Positions 1 to 9,262 are shown, counted from the first letter of the stretch. The stretch is DNA of 64,000 bases from Pseudarthrobacter enclensis (GCF_001457025.1 NZ_KQ758601.1:62001-126000), one strand, 5' to 3'. The notes: generated from the letters alone by a model not told the origin. Program-made: numbers and translations.

Positions 1-1420
1 GGTTTCCTGGGAGTGGTGGTGCGGTGGAGTGGTAGGCGTGGCCGGTGGGGCTTCGAAGCGTCACGGTGTGTCGGGCCCCGGGATTGGGAGCTGTTGCCGC
101 CGACCATCCCGGGCTTTCTTTGGTGTGGTTGCAGGCTTCGCAGAGTCCTTGGCCGTTTTCGGTGGTGGTTTTGCCGCCGTGGTGCCAGGGGGTGATGTGG
201 TCGTAGTGGCGGATGGGTGCGTCGCAGTACGGGGTGCGGCAGGTGTCGTCCCGGATGTGGAGGAAGCGTTTGAGTCCTGCCGGGAAGAGCCGGGCTTTGG
301 AGTCTATCCCGATGAGCTCACCGGTGCCGGGGGCCGTGTAGAGCCGCCGGACCCAGACAGCCATCGCGGACTCGGGGTCGGCGCCGGGTTCTTTGTTGAT
401 GCTGGTGCCGGCAAGGTTCCGGCGTGCACCGCCGGCACCGGGAGCGCCGGCACCGGTGGCACTGTTGGCACGGTTGGCGTCGCGGGTGGCGGCGCGGGTG
501 GCGGTGCCCGTGCCCGGTTGATGTCCGGCGGCGAGTTCGCGGGCCCAGGCGGCGGGCACGATGCCGTACCCGGCGAGCCGGGCCGGCTCGCTGTCACCTT
601 GTAATAGGGTCCGGTCGGTCATGACGAGCTGGACCTGGACCCCGCTGATCCCGCCCGGGGTCCCGGTGATCCGTTCGACCAGGGTGTCCGCCATGATCTG
701 GCCCGCTGACCGGCCGTCCCCGGAGGACCGGAGGGTACCGGCTTCCCTGGTAAGGGCGGCGTAGGCGGCCACGCCCTCGGCGACGGGCAGCAGCGCGGTC
801 AGCCGGGCCATGGTGTCCGGCGCCGGGCGAAGGCCCACCGTCCGTGCCCCCACCGCTTTGGCGGCCCGCCTGGCCACCGAAGCAGGGTCGCGCCGGTACG
901 CGGCGGCTTTGACCGCGGAGATGATGGTCCGGTCCCCGGCCCCGTCGAAAGCACCGGTATCGGCGGCAAGTTCTTCATCCACGCCCGCCCGGTCCTCGAG
1001 TGAGAGGCAGATGGTTTCCTTCACCACCAGCGTGGTCCGCCATTCACTCAACCGTCCGGACCGGAACGCGGCAAACGTGCGGGGCATCCCGGTCAGGGTC
1101 TTCGTCAATCCCAGCAGCCTGCCGCCCCGGGACGGGGACTCCCGCCGCGCCAACGCCACCTGCGCCCCGACACCCACTCCAAGCTGATCAGCAGGAACAC
1201 CTGCAGCGGCCTGCTCCCGCCGCTGGAACAGGTCGAACGCCACAGCTATCTCGGCTTGCCTCGCCGCCGCCACAGCCTTCAAATCCTCAAGCTGCCGGAG
1301 CTGATCGATCATCCCCGCACCATCAGGAGCAATAGGCGCCGCCGAGAGCAGCATGAGGATGCCGGCGAGATGCCCATGCACCGCCACTCCATCCTCAGCC
1401 GTCCCCAGCACCGCTTCCAT
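1..1420 (-). CDS. DUF222/HNH endonuclease family protein (13E12-type), C-terminus cut by window edge
   Basis: The minus strand is open from an ATG at 1418-1420 to the window edge with no stop, so the end of the gene lies outside. An upstream in-frame TAG near 1470 and a GGAAG purine stretch about 9 nt before the ATG support this start. The N-terminal two thirds is the alanine-rich DUF222 region. Near the end is an HNH-type site: [18 protein letters not shown], then WHHGG and a CEACNH Cys/His cluster. A Thr/Ala/Asn-rich linker (nt 420-560) separates the parts. DUF222/HNH proteins are multicopy in actinobacteria (13E12 repeats of mycobacteria) and their role is unsettled; a second member is at 50961-52589. 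Family call is firm; nuclease activity is inferred. Confidence 0.85.
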   Translation of the reverse strand, partial: MEAVLGTAEDGVAVHGHLAGILMLLSAAPIAPDGAGMIDQLRQLEDLKAVAAARQAEIAVAFDLFQRREQAAAGVPADQLGVGVGAQVALARRESPSRGGRLLGLTKTLTGMPRTFAAFRSGRLSEWRTTLVVKETICLSLEDRAGVDEELAADTGAFDGAGDRTIISAVKAAAYRRDPASVARRAAKAVGARTVGLRPAPDTMARLTALLPVAEGVAAYAALTREAGTLRSSGDGRSAGQIMADTLVERITGTPGGISGVQVQLVMTDRTLLQGDSEPARLAGYGIVPAAWARELAAGHQPGTGTATRAATRDANRANSATGAGAPGAGGARRNLAGTSINKEPGADPESAMAVWVRRLYTAPGTGELIGIDSKARLFPAGLKRFLHIRDDTCRTPYCDAPIRHYDHITPWHHGGKTTTENGQGLCEACNHTKESPGWSAATAPNPGARHTVTLRSPTGHAYHSTAPPLPGN

Positions 1421-1508
1421 GACCAAAGTCTTCCAGCACCCACCGACATTCCCGACGCCCCTCAAGCCCTATGTGGAAAAGCGGTGGTCCAGGACGATCA
1501 AGTGGACA

Positions 1509-2159
1509 ATGAACGGCGTGGAGAACCTTGAAACAGAGCGACTGATCCTCCGGCCCTGGGAGCCCAAGGACGCAGACTTCGTGCTGGATCTCTACTCCCG
1601 CTGGGAGGTGCAGCGCTTCATCGGCAACCCGCCCCGCGTGATGGCGGACCGCGCTGAGGCAGAGGAACGAATCCGGGTGTGGCGTGCCATGGACCATCCG
1701 GTCCACGCGGTCTGGGTCGTTCAACTGAAAGGCCCAGCCCAGCAGGCGAACCCAGCCAACTCAACAAACCCAGCCCAACCATCAAACCCGCCGCAACAGA
1801 CAGACCCTGCGCAGCCACGAATCCCCGGACACAGCAAGCCCGCACTCGCCGGGACGCTGCTCCTCAAGTCCATTCCGGCGTCGGGCGCTGAACTTCCGCT
1901 GCAACCATCGGGTGACACGGAAATCGGCTGGCATTTCCACCCGGACCACTGGGGAAAGGGGTACGCCACCGAGGCCGCGGCGGCGGTCCTCGCCTACGCC
2001 TTCAATAACGGCGCGCCCAAAGTGGTTGCCGTGACCAACCCGGCCAACACCGCATCGCAGCGGGTCTGCACCCGGATCGGCCTGCTGCACCGGGGCCGGA
2101 CCAGCAAGTACTACAACGCTCTGTGTGAGCTCTTCGAACTGGTGAACCCTGCCGGTTAG
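1509..2159 (+). CDS. GNAT family N-acetyltransferase (RimJ/RimL-like)
   Basis: Starting at the ATG at 1509, the protein (216 aa) opens with LETERLILRPWEPKDADF, the usual start of RimJ/RimL-type acetyltransferases. The C-terminal half has GDTEIGWHFHPDHWGKGYATEA, the acetyl-CoA-binding motif A, and ANTASQRVCTRIGL, the typical motif B. The frame is open upstream to 1353 but that part overlaps the divergent DUF222 gene and lacks family similarity. Odd feature: an Ala/Pro/Asn/Gln-rich low-complexity stretch of about 35 residues (nt 1730-1845) is inserted where the family normally has a short loop. Substrate unknown. The stop overlaps the convergent DUF1992 gene by 4 nt. Confidence 0.85.
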   Translation: MNGVENLETERLILRPWEPKDADFVLDLYSRWEVQRFIGNPPRVMADRAEAEERIRVWRAMDHPVHAVWVVQLKGPAQQANPANSTNPAQPSNPPQQTDPAQPRIPGHSKPALAGTLLLKSIPASGAELPLQPSGDTEIGWHFHPDHWGKGYATEAAAAVLAYAFNNGAPKVVAVTNPANTASQRVCTRIGLLHRGRTSKYYNALCELFELVNPAG

Positions 2160-2749
2160 GCCTGCCCTCGCCAGAGCCGCTGCCACCAGGTGCGCTCCGT
2201 CCGGGGCTCTTCTGCCACTTCGGGCGTCCGGGCGGCCCGGCGCGCCCGCCACCGCTCCACCTCGGCGTCAACGTCGCGGGTCCTGGTGATCACGGGAGGG
2301 CCGCCCTGAAGCTGCCGCCGGGCATCGATGACCCGGCGGTTGAAGTCCTCCAGGAGCTCGCGGACCTGCTGCTCGGTGTACTGCCCGTCCAGCTGGTGGT
2401 CCAGTCCGGCGTCCTCGGTCCGCAGCAGGATGGCTGGCGGGCCCAGGCCGCTGATGTTTTCCCGCTGCAGCAGGCCCTTGACCCACCAGTCGGGGTCGTA
2501 GGATTCGCCCAGTCCGGGGATGGGTTTGCCGGCGTACTTGAGGTTGTCGAACTTCCCCTGCGCCATGGCATCCCGCACCAGGTATTCGGCCCGGGCGGCG
2601 TCGCTGACCTTGCGCCGTTTCTCCCGCTCGGCGGCGTCCAGCGCATCCAGCGCGGCTTCCTCTTCGGCGCTGATGCCGGCGCCCCGGTAGGACCGCACCT
2701 CCGCGGCACGTTCAAGGCGCTTCCGGTATTCCGCCGAACCACTGCCCAT
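2156..2749 (-). CDS. DUF1992 (DnaJ-homologue C28-like) domain protein
   Basis: About 197 aa from the MGSGSAEYRKRLERAAEV start. The core KVSDAARAEYLVRDAMAQGKFDNLKYAGKPIPGL followed by DPDWWVKGLLQRENISGLGPPAILLR is the hallmark of DUF1992, the domain of DNAJC28-like proteins and of bacterial YhdN-like relatives. No J-domain or membrane segment is present. Function is unknown in bacteria. The frame is open 47 codons further upstream, but that extension overlaps the beta-galactosidase promoter region and shows no family similarity, so the shorter start is preferred. Confidence 0.8.
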   Translation of the reverse strand: MGSGSAEYRKRLERAAEVRSYRGAGISAEEEAALDALDAAEREKRRKVSDAARAEYLVRDAMAQGKFDNLKYAGKPIPGLGESYDPDWWVKGLLQRENISGLGPPAILLRTEDAGLDHQLDGQYTEQQVRELLEDFNRRVIDARRQLQGGPPVITRTRDVDAEVERWRARRAARTPEVAEEPRTERTWWQRLWRGQA

Positions 2750-2835
2750 GCTGCACCGCCCTCTCCGGACCCATCCCGTCCTTCCAGTATTTCGGAGCAG
2801 CCCGCCCGGTTCAACGCCTCGGAGCGCACAACTGA

Positions 2836-2847
2836 GAAAACGTTTCC
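2836..2847. promoter_or_regulatory. LacI-type operator-like palindrome before GH35 gene
   Basis: GAAAACGTTTCC is a near-perfect 12-bp palindrome with the central CG typical of LacI-family operators. It lies 34 nt before the ATG at 2881 and 115 nt before the ATG at 2962. A CAATACT -10-like element follows at 2867-2873. A sugar-responsive repressor is inferred; none is encoded next to it. Confidence 0.4.
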
Positions 2848-2961
2848 CGGAGACGGTGTGGCTGTGCAATACTTCCTCCCATGCCCTCACCCTCCAGCCA
2901 CGCCAGGCCCCTCCTGCGCGCCGCCCACCAGCCGTGGGACACTCCCCTCACGTCCCCCGCC

Positions 2962-5268
2962 ATGAGCAACACCATTGACCGCCACACCCGCTTCCGGGTC
3001 ACCAACCGCTACCTTGAAATCGACGGAACACCCGCGATCCCCGTCTCCGGCGAGCTGCACTACAGCCGCCTCCCCCGCGGACAGTGGGAAGACCGGCTGC
3101 GGCTCATGAAAGCCGGCGGCATCACCGTAGTGGCCACCTATGTCTTCTGGATCCACCACGAGCAGACCGAAGGAAAGATACGGTTCGACGGCGGCCTGGA
3201 CGCAGCAGCATTCGTCAGGCTGTGTGCCGACATCGGACTGGACGTGGTCCTGCGCATCGGCCCGTGGTGCCACGGCGAGGTCCGCAACGGTGGCTTCCCT
3301 GACTGGGTTCAGGCAGCGCCGGTGCGGCACCGCACCAACGACCCCGCCTACCTTGCCCTGGTCAAGGCCTGGTTTGCCCGCGTGGGTGAGGAACTGCACC
3401 AGCTGACGGGCCCGGACAGCAACGTCATCGGCATCCAGCTGGAAAACGAGCTCTACGACCAGCCGGAGCACTTCGCGGAGCTCAAGAAGCTCGCCAGGGA
3501 CGCCGGACTGTCCGCTCCCCTGTGGACGGCCACCGCCTGGGGCGGAGCGGACATGCCCGAAGGAGAGGTCCTGCCCCTGTTCGGCGGCTACGGGGACGGG
3601 TTCTGGGTTGACGCGGATGCCCCCTGGGATCCCACCTTCCGTGAGCACTACTTCTTCAGCCACACCTGGGACGATCCCGGCATCGGGGCGGATGTCCGCG
3701 GACTTGCCGGGAACGGCACGGAGCCGGGCCCCGCGGCACCTGCCCCGCGGACGCCGTCGGACCTTTTCCCGCCGGCCACCTGCGAACTGGCCGGCGGGAT
3801 GGCGACGGCCTACCAGCGCAGGCCCTGGCCGAAAGGGCTGGATGTGGCCGCGGTGGCGCACAACAAGATCGGCAACGGGTCCGCCTGGCAGGGCTACTAC
3901 ATGTTCGCGGGCGGCACGAACCCGGCCGACGGGCTGCAGGAGTCGCAGGAAACCGGCTACCCGAATGACATGCCCCGGTTCGACTACGACTTCCATGCCC
4001 CCATCGGCGCCTCGGGCAGGCTGGCACCGAGCTTCGCGGCGCTGCGCCGGCAGCATGCTTTCCTGGATGCCTTCGGTGACCGGCTGGCGCAGATGCCGTC
4101 TTCCCTTCCCGATGCCATGCCCGGCGGCATCAATGACACCACCACGCTGCGCTGGGCACTGCGCAGCGACGGCGCCGCCGGGTTCGTGTTCATCACGTGG
4201 CACCAGCCCCACCTCCCGCTGGGCACCTATGAGGGGGCACGCTTCGGGGCAGTGCTCGACGGCGGCACGGTCACCTTCCCGGGTTCGCCCGTAGACATCC
4301 CGGCAGGGACGGTTGCGCACTGGCCTGTGAACCTCGAGGTGGCCGGCGTGACGGTCTCCTGGGCCACGGCGTCTCCCCTGACCGTCCTGCAGCCCTCGGC
4401 CCAAGAACCCGATTCGCTGCCCACCCTGGTTTTGGCCGCCGAGCCCGGGATTCCCGTGGAGCTCTGCTTCCCTGAAGGAACCGAGGTCCATGGGGCGGGA
4501 AGCGCCGACCCCGCCGGCACCTACCGGCCGCAGGTCGCCGAACCCACGGTTTTCACCACCCGCCATGGCGATGCCCAGCTTGACGTCCTGGTCCTGCCCG
4601 CAGAGGCGGCGAACGTGGCATGGGTCCTGGGAACCGCGCCTAACCGCGCGCTGGTGCTGTCAGCCGACCCGGTGTGGCTGGACGGCACGGGGCGCCTCGC
4701 CGGCAGGTCGCAGGCCCCCGCGGAAGTGCTGCGCTACCGGGCCGGAGCACGCTCCTTCGAGGCCGTGGAAACGGTTCTCCGCCACGGCCCGGCCGCCCTA
4801 CACACCGTGAAGACGGAACTCCTCCGGCCTGCTGGCCCGGTCCCCGCCACTTACGGCTCCTCCGCCAACCGCGCCGCGGCACCTTCGCCAGACACCATTG
4901 CCGGGCTCGCCGAAACGTACCGGCTGTCCATCCCGGGTGAGGCCCTGGCCGCGCATGACCTGTTGGACCAGGGCCACAACGAGCTGGAGATCCACTGGGC
5001 CGGTGACGTTGCCCGGCTGCTGGTGGACGGGTCCGTGGTGGCGGACAGGTTCTGGGACGGCTCCCCGTGGGTCCTCGACACATGCGGTGCCGGCATCCGC
5101 CCGGGCGCGGAGGTCACCCTGGAGATCCTTCCGCTCTCCCCCGCGGCCGAGGTGGGGCTGCCCGCCGAGGCACAACGGCGCCGGGAGGCTTCGCGCGGCG
5201 ACCTTGCCGCGCTGGACTTGGTCCGGCTGGTCGGCTGGACGGCCTGGCAGGAGGGGTCGGCGACGTAA
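2962..5268 (+). CDS. Glycoside hydrolase family 35 beta-galactosidase
   Basis: Hydrolyses terminal beta-galactosides; probably cytoplasmic, as no signal peptide is visible. The N-terminal TIM barrel begins RFRVTNRYLEIDGTPAIPVSGELHYSRLP, diagnostic of GH35. The predicted acid/base is the second Glu of QLENELYD (about E163) and the nucleophile the Glu of TCELAGGM (about E275); GYYMFAGGTNPADG is also a GH35 signature. C-terminal beta-sandwich regions follow. 768 aa from the ATG at 2962. A start 27 codons upstream at 2881 is also open and lies 8 nt after a -10-like CAATACT, so a leaderless transcript from there is possible; neither start has a good ribosome-binding site. The gene stands alone, with a LacI-type palindrome upstream. 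Confidence 0.92.
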   Translation: MSNTIDRHTRFRVTNRYLEIDGTPAIPVSGELHYSRLPRGQWEDRLRLMKAGGITVVATYVFWIHHEQTEGKIRFDGGLDAAAFVRLCADIGLDVVLRIGPWCHGEVRNGGFPDWVQAAPVRHRTNDPAYLALVKAWFARVGEELHQLTGPDSNVIGIQLENELYDQPEHFAELKKLARDAGLSAPLWTATAWGGADMPEGEVLPLFGGYGDGFWVDADAPWDPTFREHYFFSHTWDDPGIGADVRGLAGNGTEPGPAAPAPRTPSDLFPPATCELAGGMATAYQRRPWPKGLDVAAVAHNKIGNGSAWQGYYMFAGGTNPADGLQESQETGYPNDMPRFDYDFHAPIGASGRLAPSFAALRRQHAFLDAFGDRLAQMPSSLPDAMPGGINDTTTLRWALRSDGAAGFVFITWHQPHLPLGTYEGARFGAVLDGGTVTFPGSPVDIPAGTVAHWPVNLEVAGVTVSWATASPLTVLQPSAQEPDSLPTLVLAAEPGIPVELCFPEGTEVHGAGSADPAGTYRPQVAEPTVFTTRHGDAQLDVLVLPAEAANVAWVLGTAPNRALVLSADPVWLDGTGRLAGRSQAPAEVLRYRAGARSFEAVETVLRHGPAALHTVKTELLRPAGPVPATYGSSANRAAAPSPDTIAGLAETYRLSIPGEALAAHDLLDQGHNELEIHWAGDVARLLVDGSVVADRFWDGSPWVLDTCGAGIRPGAEVTLEILPLSPAAEVGLPAEAQRRREASRGDLAALDLVRLVGWTAWQEGSAT

Positions 5269-5287
5269 CCCGCCCGCCCGGGCAGCA

Positions 5288-5327
5288 GGCCAGCGAACAC
5301 GGAAGCGGGCCAGCGAACACGAAAGCG
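5288..5327 (+). repeat. Two tandem 20-bp direct repeats after GH35
   Basis: Units 5288-5307 and 5308-5327 share GGCCAGCGAACACG followed by GAAGCG or AAAGCG. The second unit runs into the left arm of the hairpin at 5323. No function is assigned. Confidence 0.6.
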
Positions 5328-5360
5328 GACGACGGCGGGAGGTCCCGGCGTCGTCCGCTT
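5323..5360. terminator. GC-rich hairpin (family copy 1) between convergent genes
   Basis: The left arm AAGCGGACGACGGCGGGA pairs with the right arm ending GTCGTCCGCTT around a short loop, with a small bulge. It lies between the 3' ends of the GH35 and AHSA1 genes, as expected for a bidirectional terminator. It is one of about ten related hairpins in the window. Confidence 0.7.
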
Positions 5361-5393
5361 GCCGTTGCTGCCTGCGCAGCTGGGTCCGGCGCC

Positions 5394-5891
5394 TCAGGCG
5401 TTGGCGCGCTCTGCGAGGATGCCGTCGATTTGGCCCACGGCCTCCTTCAGGCCTTCCTCCATGCCCATCTGGATCATCTCCTGCAGCTGTTCTTCCGACT
5501 CGAACGTGGACAGCATGGTCATCCGGGTGCGCTCCCCCACCGGCTCCAGCGTCACCGTGGCATGGCTGGTGCCGTGTTCCCCGGTGGGATTGCCGTCGCT
5601 GTCCGCGAAGCCGTCGTTGAATTCCAGCTGCCGCGGGGCCTCGATGGAGGTGAATTCCCACCAGCCGTGGAACTTTTCCCCTTCGGGACTGGTCATGTAG
5701 TAGCTGGCCTTGCCGCCGGGAACAAAGTCGTGCTGGTGGAACGTGGCGGGGTAGGTGGGAGGGCCCCACCAGCGCTCCAGCTGCCGCGGGTCCTCAAAGA
5801 GCTGCCAGACGCGGTCGACCCCGGCGTCGAATTCCGCAACGAGGGTAAGGGTCAAGGCCTCGGGGTTCTTATCCGTACTGATGACTGTCAT
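5394..5891 (-). CDS. SRPBCC/AHSA1 domain protein
   Basis: 165 aa. The pattern LTLVAEFDAGVDRVWQLFEDPRQLERWWGPP followed by GGKASYYMTSPEGEKFHGWWEF is typical of the Aha1-like (START/Bet v 1) ligand-binding fold. It lies 12 nt downstream of an ArsR-type repressor, the standard ArsR-AHSA1 pair. The ligand is unknown. Start ATG at 5891 follows GAAGG. Confidence 0.9.
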   Translation of the reverse strand: MTVISTDKNPEALTLTLVAEFDAGVDRVWQLFEDPRQLERWWGPPTYPATFHQHDFVPGGKASYYMTSPEGEKFHGWWEFTSIEAPRQLEFNDGFADSDGNPTGEHGTSHATVTLEPVGERTRMTMLSTFESEEQLQEMIQMGMEEGLKEAVGQIDGILAERANA

Positions 5892-5903
5892 GGCAATGCC
5901 TTC

Positions 5904-6236
5904 CTAACCTTCAGTGAGAATGTCTGCCATCCGGGCGGCGCGCTGCCGCCAGATCTGTTCATATTCGTCGAGCAGCCGCCGGGCTTTCAGCAGGCCTTCA
6001 TGATCACCGCGCACAATCTGCTCCCTTCCGCGCTTTTCCTTGGAAACCAGGGAGGCGCGCTCCAGCACCGCAACATGCTTTTGGACTGCTGCGAAACTCA
6101 TGGCGTAGAGCGCCGCGAGACCTGAGACCGTATACTCGCCGACCGTCACCCGGCGGACGATGTCCCGGCGGGTGGAATCTGCGAGCGCCTGGAAGAGGCG
6201 GTCAAGTTCGGAATCACGGAGCTGATCTACAACCAT
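5904..6236 (-). CDS. ArsR-family transcriptional regulator
   Basis: 110 aa winged-helix regulator: FQALADSTRRDIVRRV (helix 1), TVSGLAALYAMSFAAVQKHVAVLERASLV (recognition helix) and the wing KEKRGREQIVR. No metal-binding Cys motif (ELCVC) is present, so it belongs to the AHSA1-linked group rather than the metal sensors. It is the first gene of a two-gene operon and divergent from the peptidase at 6294, with only 57 nt between, so it may control both. Confidence 0.9.
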   Translation of the reverse strand: MVVDQLRDSELDRLFQALADSTRRDIVRRVTVGEYTVSGLAALYAMSFAAVQKHVAVLERASLVSKEKRGREQIVRGDHEGLLKARRLLDEYEQIWRQRAARMADILTEG

Positions 6237-6293
6237 TTGGTTGCACGATAGCGCCGCCCGGCGGGACTGTCAACGGTTCTGTAAGTTGATGCC

Positions 6294-7061
6294 ATGAGTA
6301 TCTTCCTGGTGGGATCCGGCCCTGACGATGCGGCCTTTCCGGACGCGTTCGACCGGTTCGCCGCAGAGGTGGCCGAACGTGCAGGCGGCGGCCCCGCCCG
6401 CGTCGCCGTGGCGGTCCACAGCCCGGACGGCCGGCCGCTGGACCGGCTGCCCGACTACGCCCGGCCACTGGATGCCAGGCTGGACTGCGCCATCATTCCG
6501 GTGCTCCTGGCGGACGGACAGCCCGCCGATCCTGCCGTGTTCGGCGACGTCCACGGCATCGTGGTGGGCGGCGGCCTGACCCCGTCCTACCTGCGGGGCC
6601 TCAGCGGCGCAGCCCCGGCCATCGCACACGCCGTTGCCGGCGGCGTCCCCTACCTGGGTTTCTCCGCCGGAGCCATGGTGGCACCGGAACGCTCCCTCAT
6701 CGGCGGCTACCGGGTGGACGGTGTCGAGGTGTGCGGCGAGGAGTGCTCAGAAGGCCTCGACGAACTGGCTGTCCGTCCCGGGCTGGACCTGGTCCCGTTC
6801 GCGGTGGATGTCCACGCTGCGCAGGCCGGAACCCTCAGCCGTGCCGTCGGCGCGGTATCGGCGGGGCTGGTGGACCGCGCGGTCGCCATCGACGAGGGCA
6901 CGGCGGCCGTCCTGAAGGCACCCAACTCCGCCCACTACACAGTGATTGGAGCAGGCCGGTGCTGGGACATCCGGGCACAATCCGGGCAAGGGGCGGTTCC
7001 GGCGGGCGGGCCTGCAGCAAGGCCCGTGCACGTGACCCTCCGGACGGCGGCCACGCCGTAG
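6294..7061 (+). CDS. Peptidase S51 / cyanophycinase-like protein
   Basis: 255 aa. The motif YLGFSAGAMVAPE carries the nucleophilic Ser of the S51 (dipeptidase E/cyanophycinase) family, preceded by HGIVVGGGLTPSYLRGL, which matches the family's strand-glycine region. A C-terminal DEGTAAVL precedes the last conserved strand. No signal peptide is seen, so a cytoplasmic peptidase or amidotransferase-like hydrolase is likely. It is longer than dipeptidase E (about 230 aa). Substrate unknown. Confidence 0.8.
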   Translation: MSIFLVGSGPDDAAFPDAFDRFAAEVAERAGGGPARVAVAVHSPDGRPLDRLPDYARPLDARLDCAIIPVLLADGQPADPAVFGDVHGIVVGGGLTPSYLRGLSGAAPAIAHAVAGGVPYLGFSAGAMVAPERSLIGGYRVDGVEVCGEECSEGLDELAVRPGLDLVPFAVDVHAAQAGTLSRAVGAVSAGLVDRAVAIDEGTAAVLKAPNSAHYTVIGAGRCWDIRAQSGQGAVPAGGPAARPVHVTLRTAATP

Positions 7062-7104
7062 GCCCGCGAGGGGCAGCTCCGGACCGGATGTGTCCCGGAA
7101 ACGG

Positions 7105-7839
7105 CTAGGAGTCGAAGTGGGTCTGGATCCGGTCACCGGAGAGCTGTTCAATCAGGTCCGTCGCCACGTCCCGCAGCTTGCGGTTGCGGTTGCTGGAAAC
7201 CTTGGTGAGGATCTCCATGGCCTCGGCCTGGGAGCACCGGTTCTGCGCCATGATGACGCCGCAGGCCAGGTTGATGGCCGTCCTGCTTTCGAGGGCCGCT
7301 TCAAGATCGTCGGCGCGGTTTTGCGCCGTATTGATCCGGACCGACAAATGGAGCGTACTGTGTGCGGCCGCGGCGAAGGCCACCGCCTTTTCATACACCT
7401 CGGCTGTGAAGGCGCCGGGCCTGGTGGCGAAGAAGTTCAGCGCCGCCCGGGATTCACCGGTGATATCCAGCGGGACGCCCAGGGTGCTGCGCACGTTGGC
7501 TTCGGCAAGCGCCTTGGAGTATGCAGGCCAGCGCTGGTCCCGGGCGACGTCGTCGATCAGTACCGCGGACATCTCCTTGATGGCCCTGATGCAGGGACCG
7601 TCGCCCAAGGCCTGCTCAACCCGGTCGAGTTCCACCGCCCGCACGCTGCTTCCAGCAGCCGTGGCAGGCCTGCGGCGCACTTTCAGGGTTACGGCACACT
7701 CGATGGTGTCGCCGGCGACCTCGGACACGGCTGCCGCAGCCATGCCGGAGAGCCCGGAGAGGAACTCCACTGCGTCCCCGGCACCCACCAGGATTTCCTG
7801 CAACTCACGGACAGCCTCGCTGTCACCCGCATTGGACAT
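7105..7839 (-). CDS. GAF and ANTAR domain protein (RNA-binding antiterminator type)
   Basis: 244 aa. An N-terminal GAF domain (about 20-165, with ALGDGPCIRAIKE and RSTLGVPLD) is followed by a C-terminal ANTAR domain (about 175-240: ALESRTAINLACGVIMAQNRCSQAEAMEILTKVSSNRNRKLRDVA). ANTAR proteins bind paired RNA hairpins and prevent transcription termination; GAF domains sense small ligands. It is a paralogue of the protein at 8357-9118 and is transcribed away from it. Confidence 0.9.
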   Translation of the reverse strand: MSNAGDSEAVRELQEILVGAGDAVEFLSGLSGMAAAAVSEVAGDTIECAVTLKVRRRPATAAGSSVRAVELDRVEQALGDGPCIRAIKEMSAVLIDDVARDQRWPAYSKALAEANVRSTLGVPLDITGESRAALNFFATRPGAFTAEVYEKAVAFAAAAHSTLHLSVRINTAQNRADDLEAALESRTAINLACGVIMAQNRCSQAEAMEILTKVSSNRNRKLRDVATDLIEQLSGDRIQTHFDS

Positions 7840-8108
7840 ACGCCCATCCTACGGTCCCGGCTCCCCCGGCGGCGGGACGTGCGGTCCCCTGCCTGCGGGA
7901 TAGCCCTTGCCCTGTTGCAATGCCCCCGGCGGGCGTAGTCTCGAACTTAGGGACTACCGGCGGTCCACCCCGTCCGAAAGCCAGCCGTTAGTGGCTTGGC
8001 CCAGGAAACAGCGACCGTCCAAAGCCGCGGCCGGGACCGCGGCCCAACCGGAATCGAGGCCGGCGTGGCCCGACATCAAACCCAGAACGCACCCACGGAG
8101 TTTCCGCC

Positions 8109-8360
8109 ATGAACCCGGACTGGATGGGCGGCCCGGACCAGGTGCGTGAGGCGGACCTGCAGCGGGCAGGCGCCGCCCGGCAGTACCGCGAGGCAGACCT
8201 GCCCCTGACGAAGCTGTGGGCCTATTACTACGGCATCGGCGGCGACGTGGATGAGCTCTCGCTCGAGGCTTACCTCCACGAGGCACTGCACCTGCCGGCC
8301 GTCCAGGTAGGACTGATTGTGATGGCCTTGGCCGAACTGGCCAGGGAGATGCCCGCGTGA
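8109..8360 (+). CDS. Small hypothetical protein in GAF-ANTAR locus
   Basis: 83 aa, family not recognised. It is mostly helical, with an acidic centre (YYYGIGGDVDELSLEAYLHEAL) and LTKLWAYYY. No signal or membrane segment is seen. A GGAG lies upstream of the ATG. Its last 4 nt overlap the GTG of the following GAF-ANTAR gene, so the two are almost certainly co-translated, suggesting a partner or accessory role in the same regulatory unit. Confidence 0.7.
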   Translation: MNPDWMGGPDQVREADLQRAGAARQYREADLPLTKLWAYYYGIGGDVDELSLEAYLHEALHLPAVQVGLIVMALAELAREMPA

Positions 8361-9118
8361 GCGCCGGGGAGGAGCCGGCGCACGGCGACGGCACCGGCAG
8401 GCCGGACACGGCGGCCGCACTGCAGGAAGCAGTCCTGGACAGCAAGGACGTCAGGGCTTTCCTTGAGGAGCTGGCAGCCCTGGCCGCCACGCGGCTGTCC
8501 GCACCGGACAACACGGTTCATGCGGGCGTAACGGTGCTGCGCCACAAAAGGCCGCAGTCCGTGGCCTCCAGCGATGCAACGGCCGCGGCCTTGGACGAAC
8601 TGCAGAACGGGATCGGCGATGGCCCCTGCCTCACGGCCCTGAAGCTGAAGAGGACGCTCCTGGTCCCCGACCTGGATACGGAAACACGCTGGCCGGGTTA
8701 CAGCGGCATCGCCACCGGAGAGGGCGTGCACTCAATCCTTGCCATCCCCCTTGACCTGGACGGCGAGGCGGACGCGGTACTCAACCTCTACTCGGGCCGG
8801 CGCAACGGATTTTCGTCGGAGGACGTAGACACCGTGGAGGCCTTCACCGCGCAGGCAGCCGGCTCCCTTCGCCTGGTCCTGAAGATCGCCCAGCTGAACG
8901 AGGTGCGCCGCGACCTGACGGCGGCCATGCGGTCCCGGACAGTGATTGACATGGCCATCGGGGCGGTGATGGCGGAGAACCGCTGCGACCGGGACACTGC
9001 CTTCGGCATCCTGACCAGGGCCTCCAGCACCAGGAACGTGAAGCTGCGGGACGTGGCAGCCTCCGTCATCACGTCCATCTCCGGAGAAAGCCACATCTCC
9101 ACCTACTTTGACGAATAG
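8357..9118 (+). CDS. GAF and ANTAR domain protein (second paralogue)
   Basis: 253 aa from a GTG overlapping the previous stop (GTGA). GAF region about 40-180 (GIGDGPCLTALK, HSILAIPLDLDGEADAVLNLYS); ANTAR region about 185-250 (AMRSRTVIDMAIGAVMAENRCDRDTAFGILTRASSTRNVKLRDVAA). Same architecture as 7105-7839 and clearly a duplication product. Predicted cytoplasmic sensor and RNA-binding antiterminator. Likely targets are the untranslated stretches before the small genes just downstream. Confidence 0.9.
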   Translation: MSAGEEPAHGDGTGRPDTAAALQEAVLDSKDVRAFLEELAALAATRLSAPDNTVHAGVTVLRHKRPQSVASSDATAAALDELQNGIGDGPCLTALKLKRTLLVPDLDTETRWPGYSGIATGEGVHSILAIPLDLDGEADAVLNLYSGRRNGFSSEDVDTVEAFTAQAAGSLRLVLKIAQLNEVRRDLTAAMRSRTVIDMAIGAVMAENRCDRDTAFGILTRASSTRNVKLRDVAASVITSISGESHISTYFDE

Positions 9119-9262
9119 CAGCCACGGACCGGCCCGCCCGGCCGTGTGATGAGATTCACCTGCAACAAACGGCCATTTTGGTTGGGCGGCACCTGCGGCT
9201 CCATGCACTATTGAAAGGCAGGGCAGAAGCACTCGCTGGCCCTGAACCACCTGATGACGCGA

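Noticed and set aside
2887..4566. Long minus-strand open frame antisense to the GH35 gene
   Set aside because: It lies entirely opposite a strongly supported enzyme and its residue pattern (Gly/Arg/Val-rich, no family) is the usual shadow of high-GC third positions.
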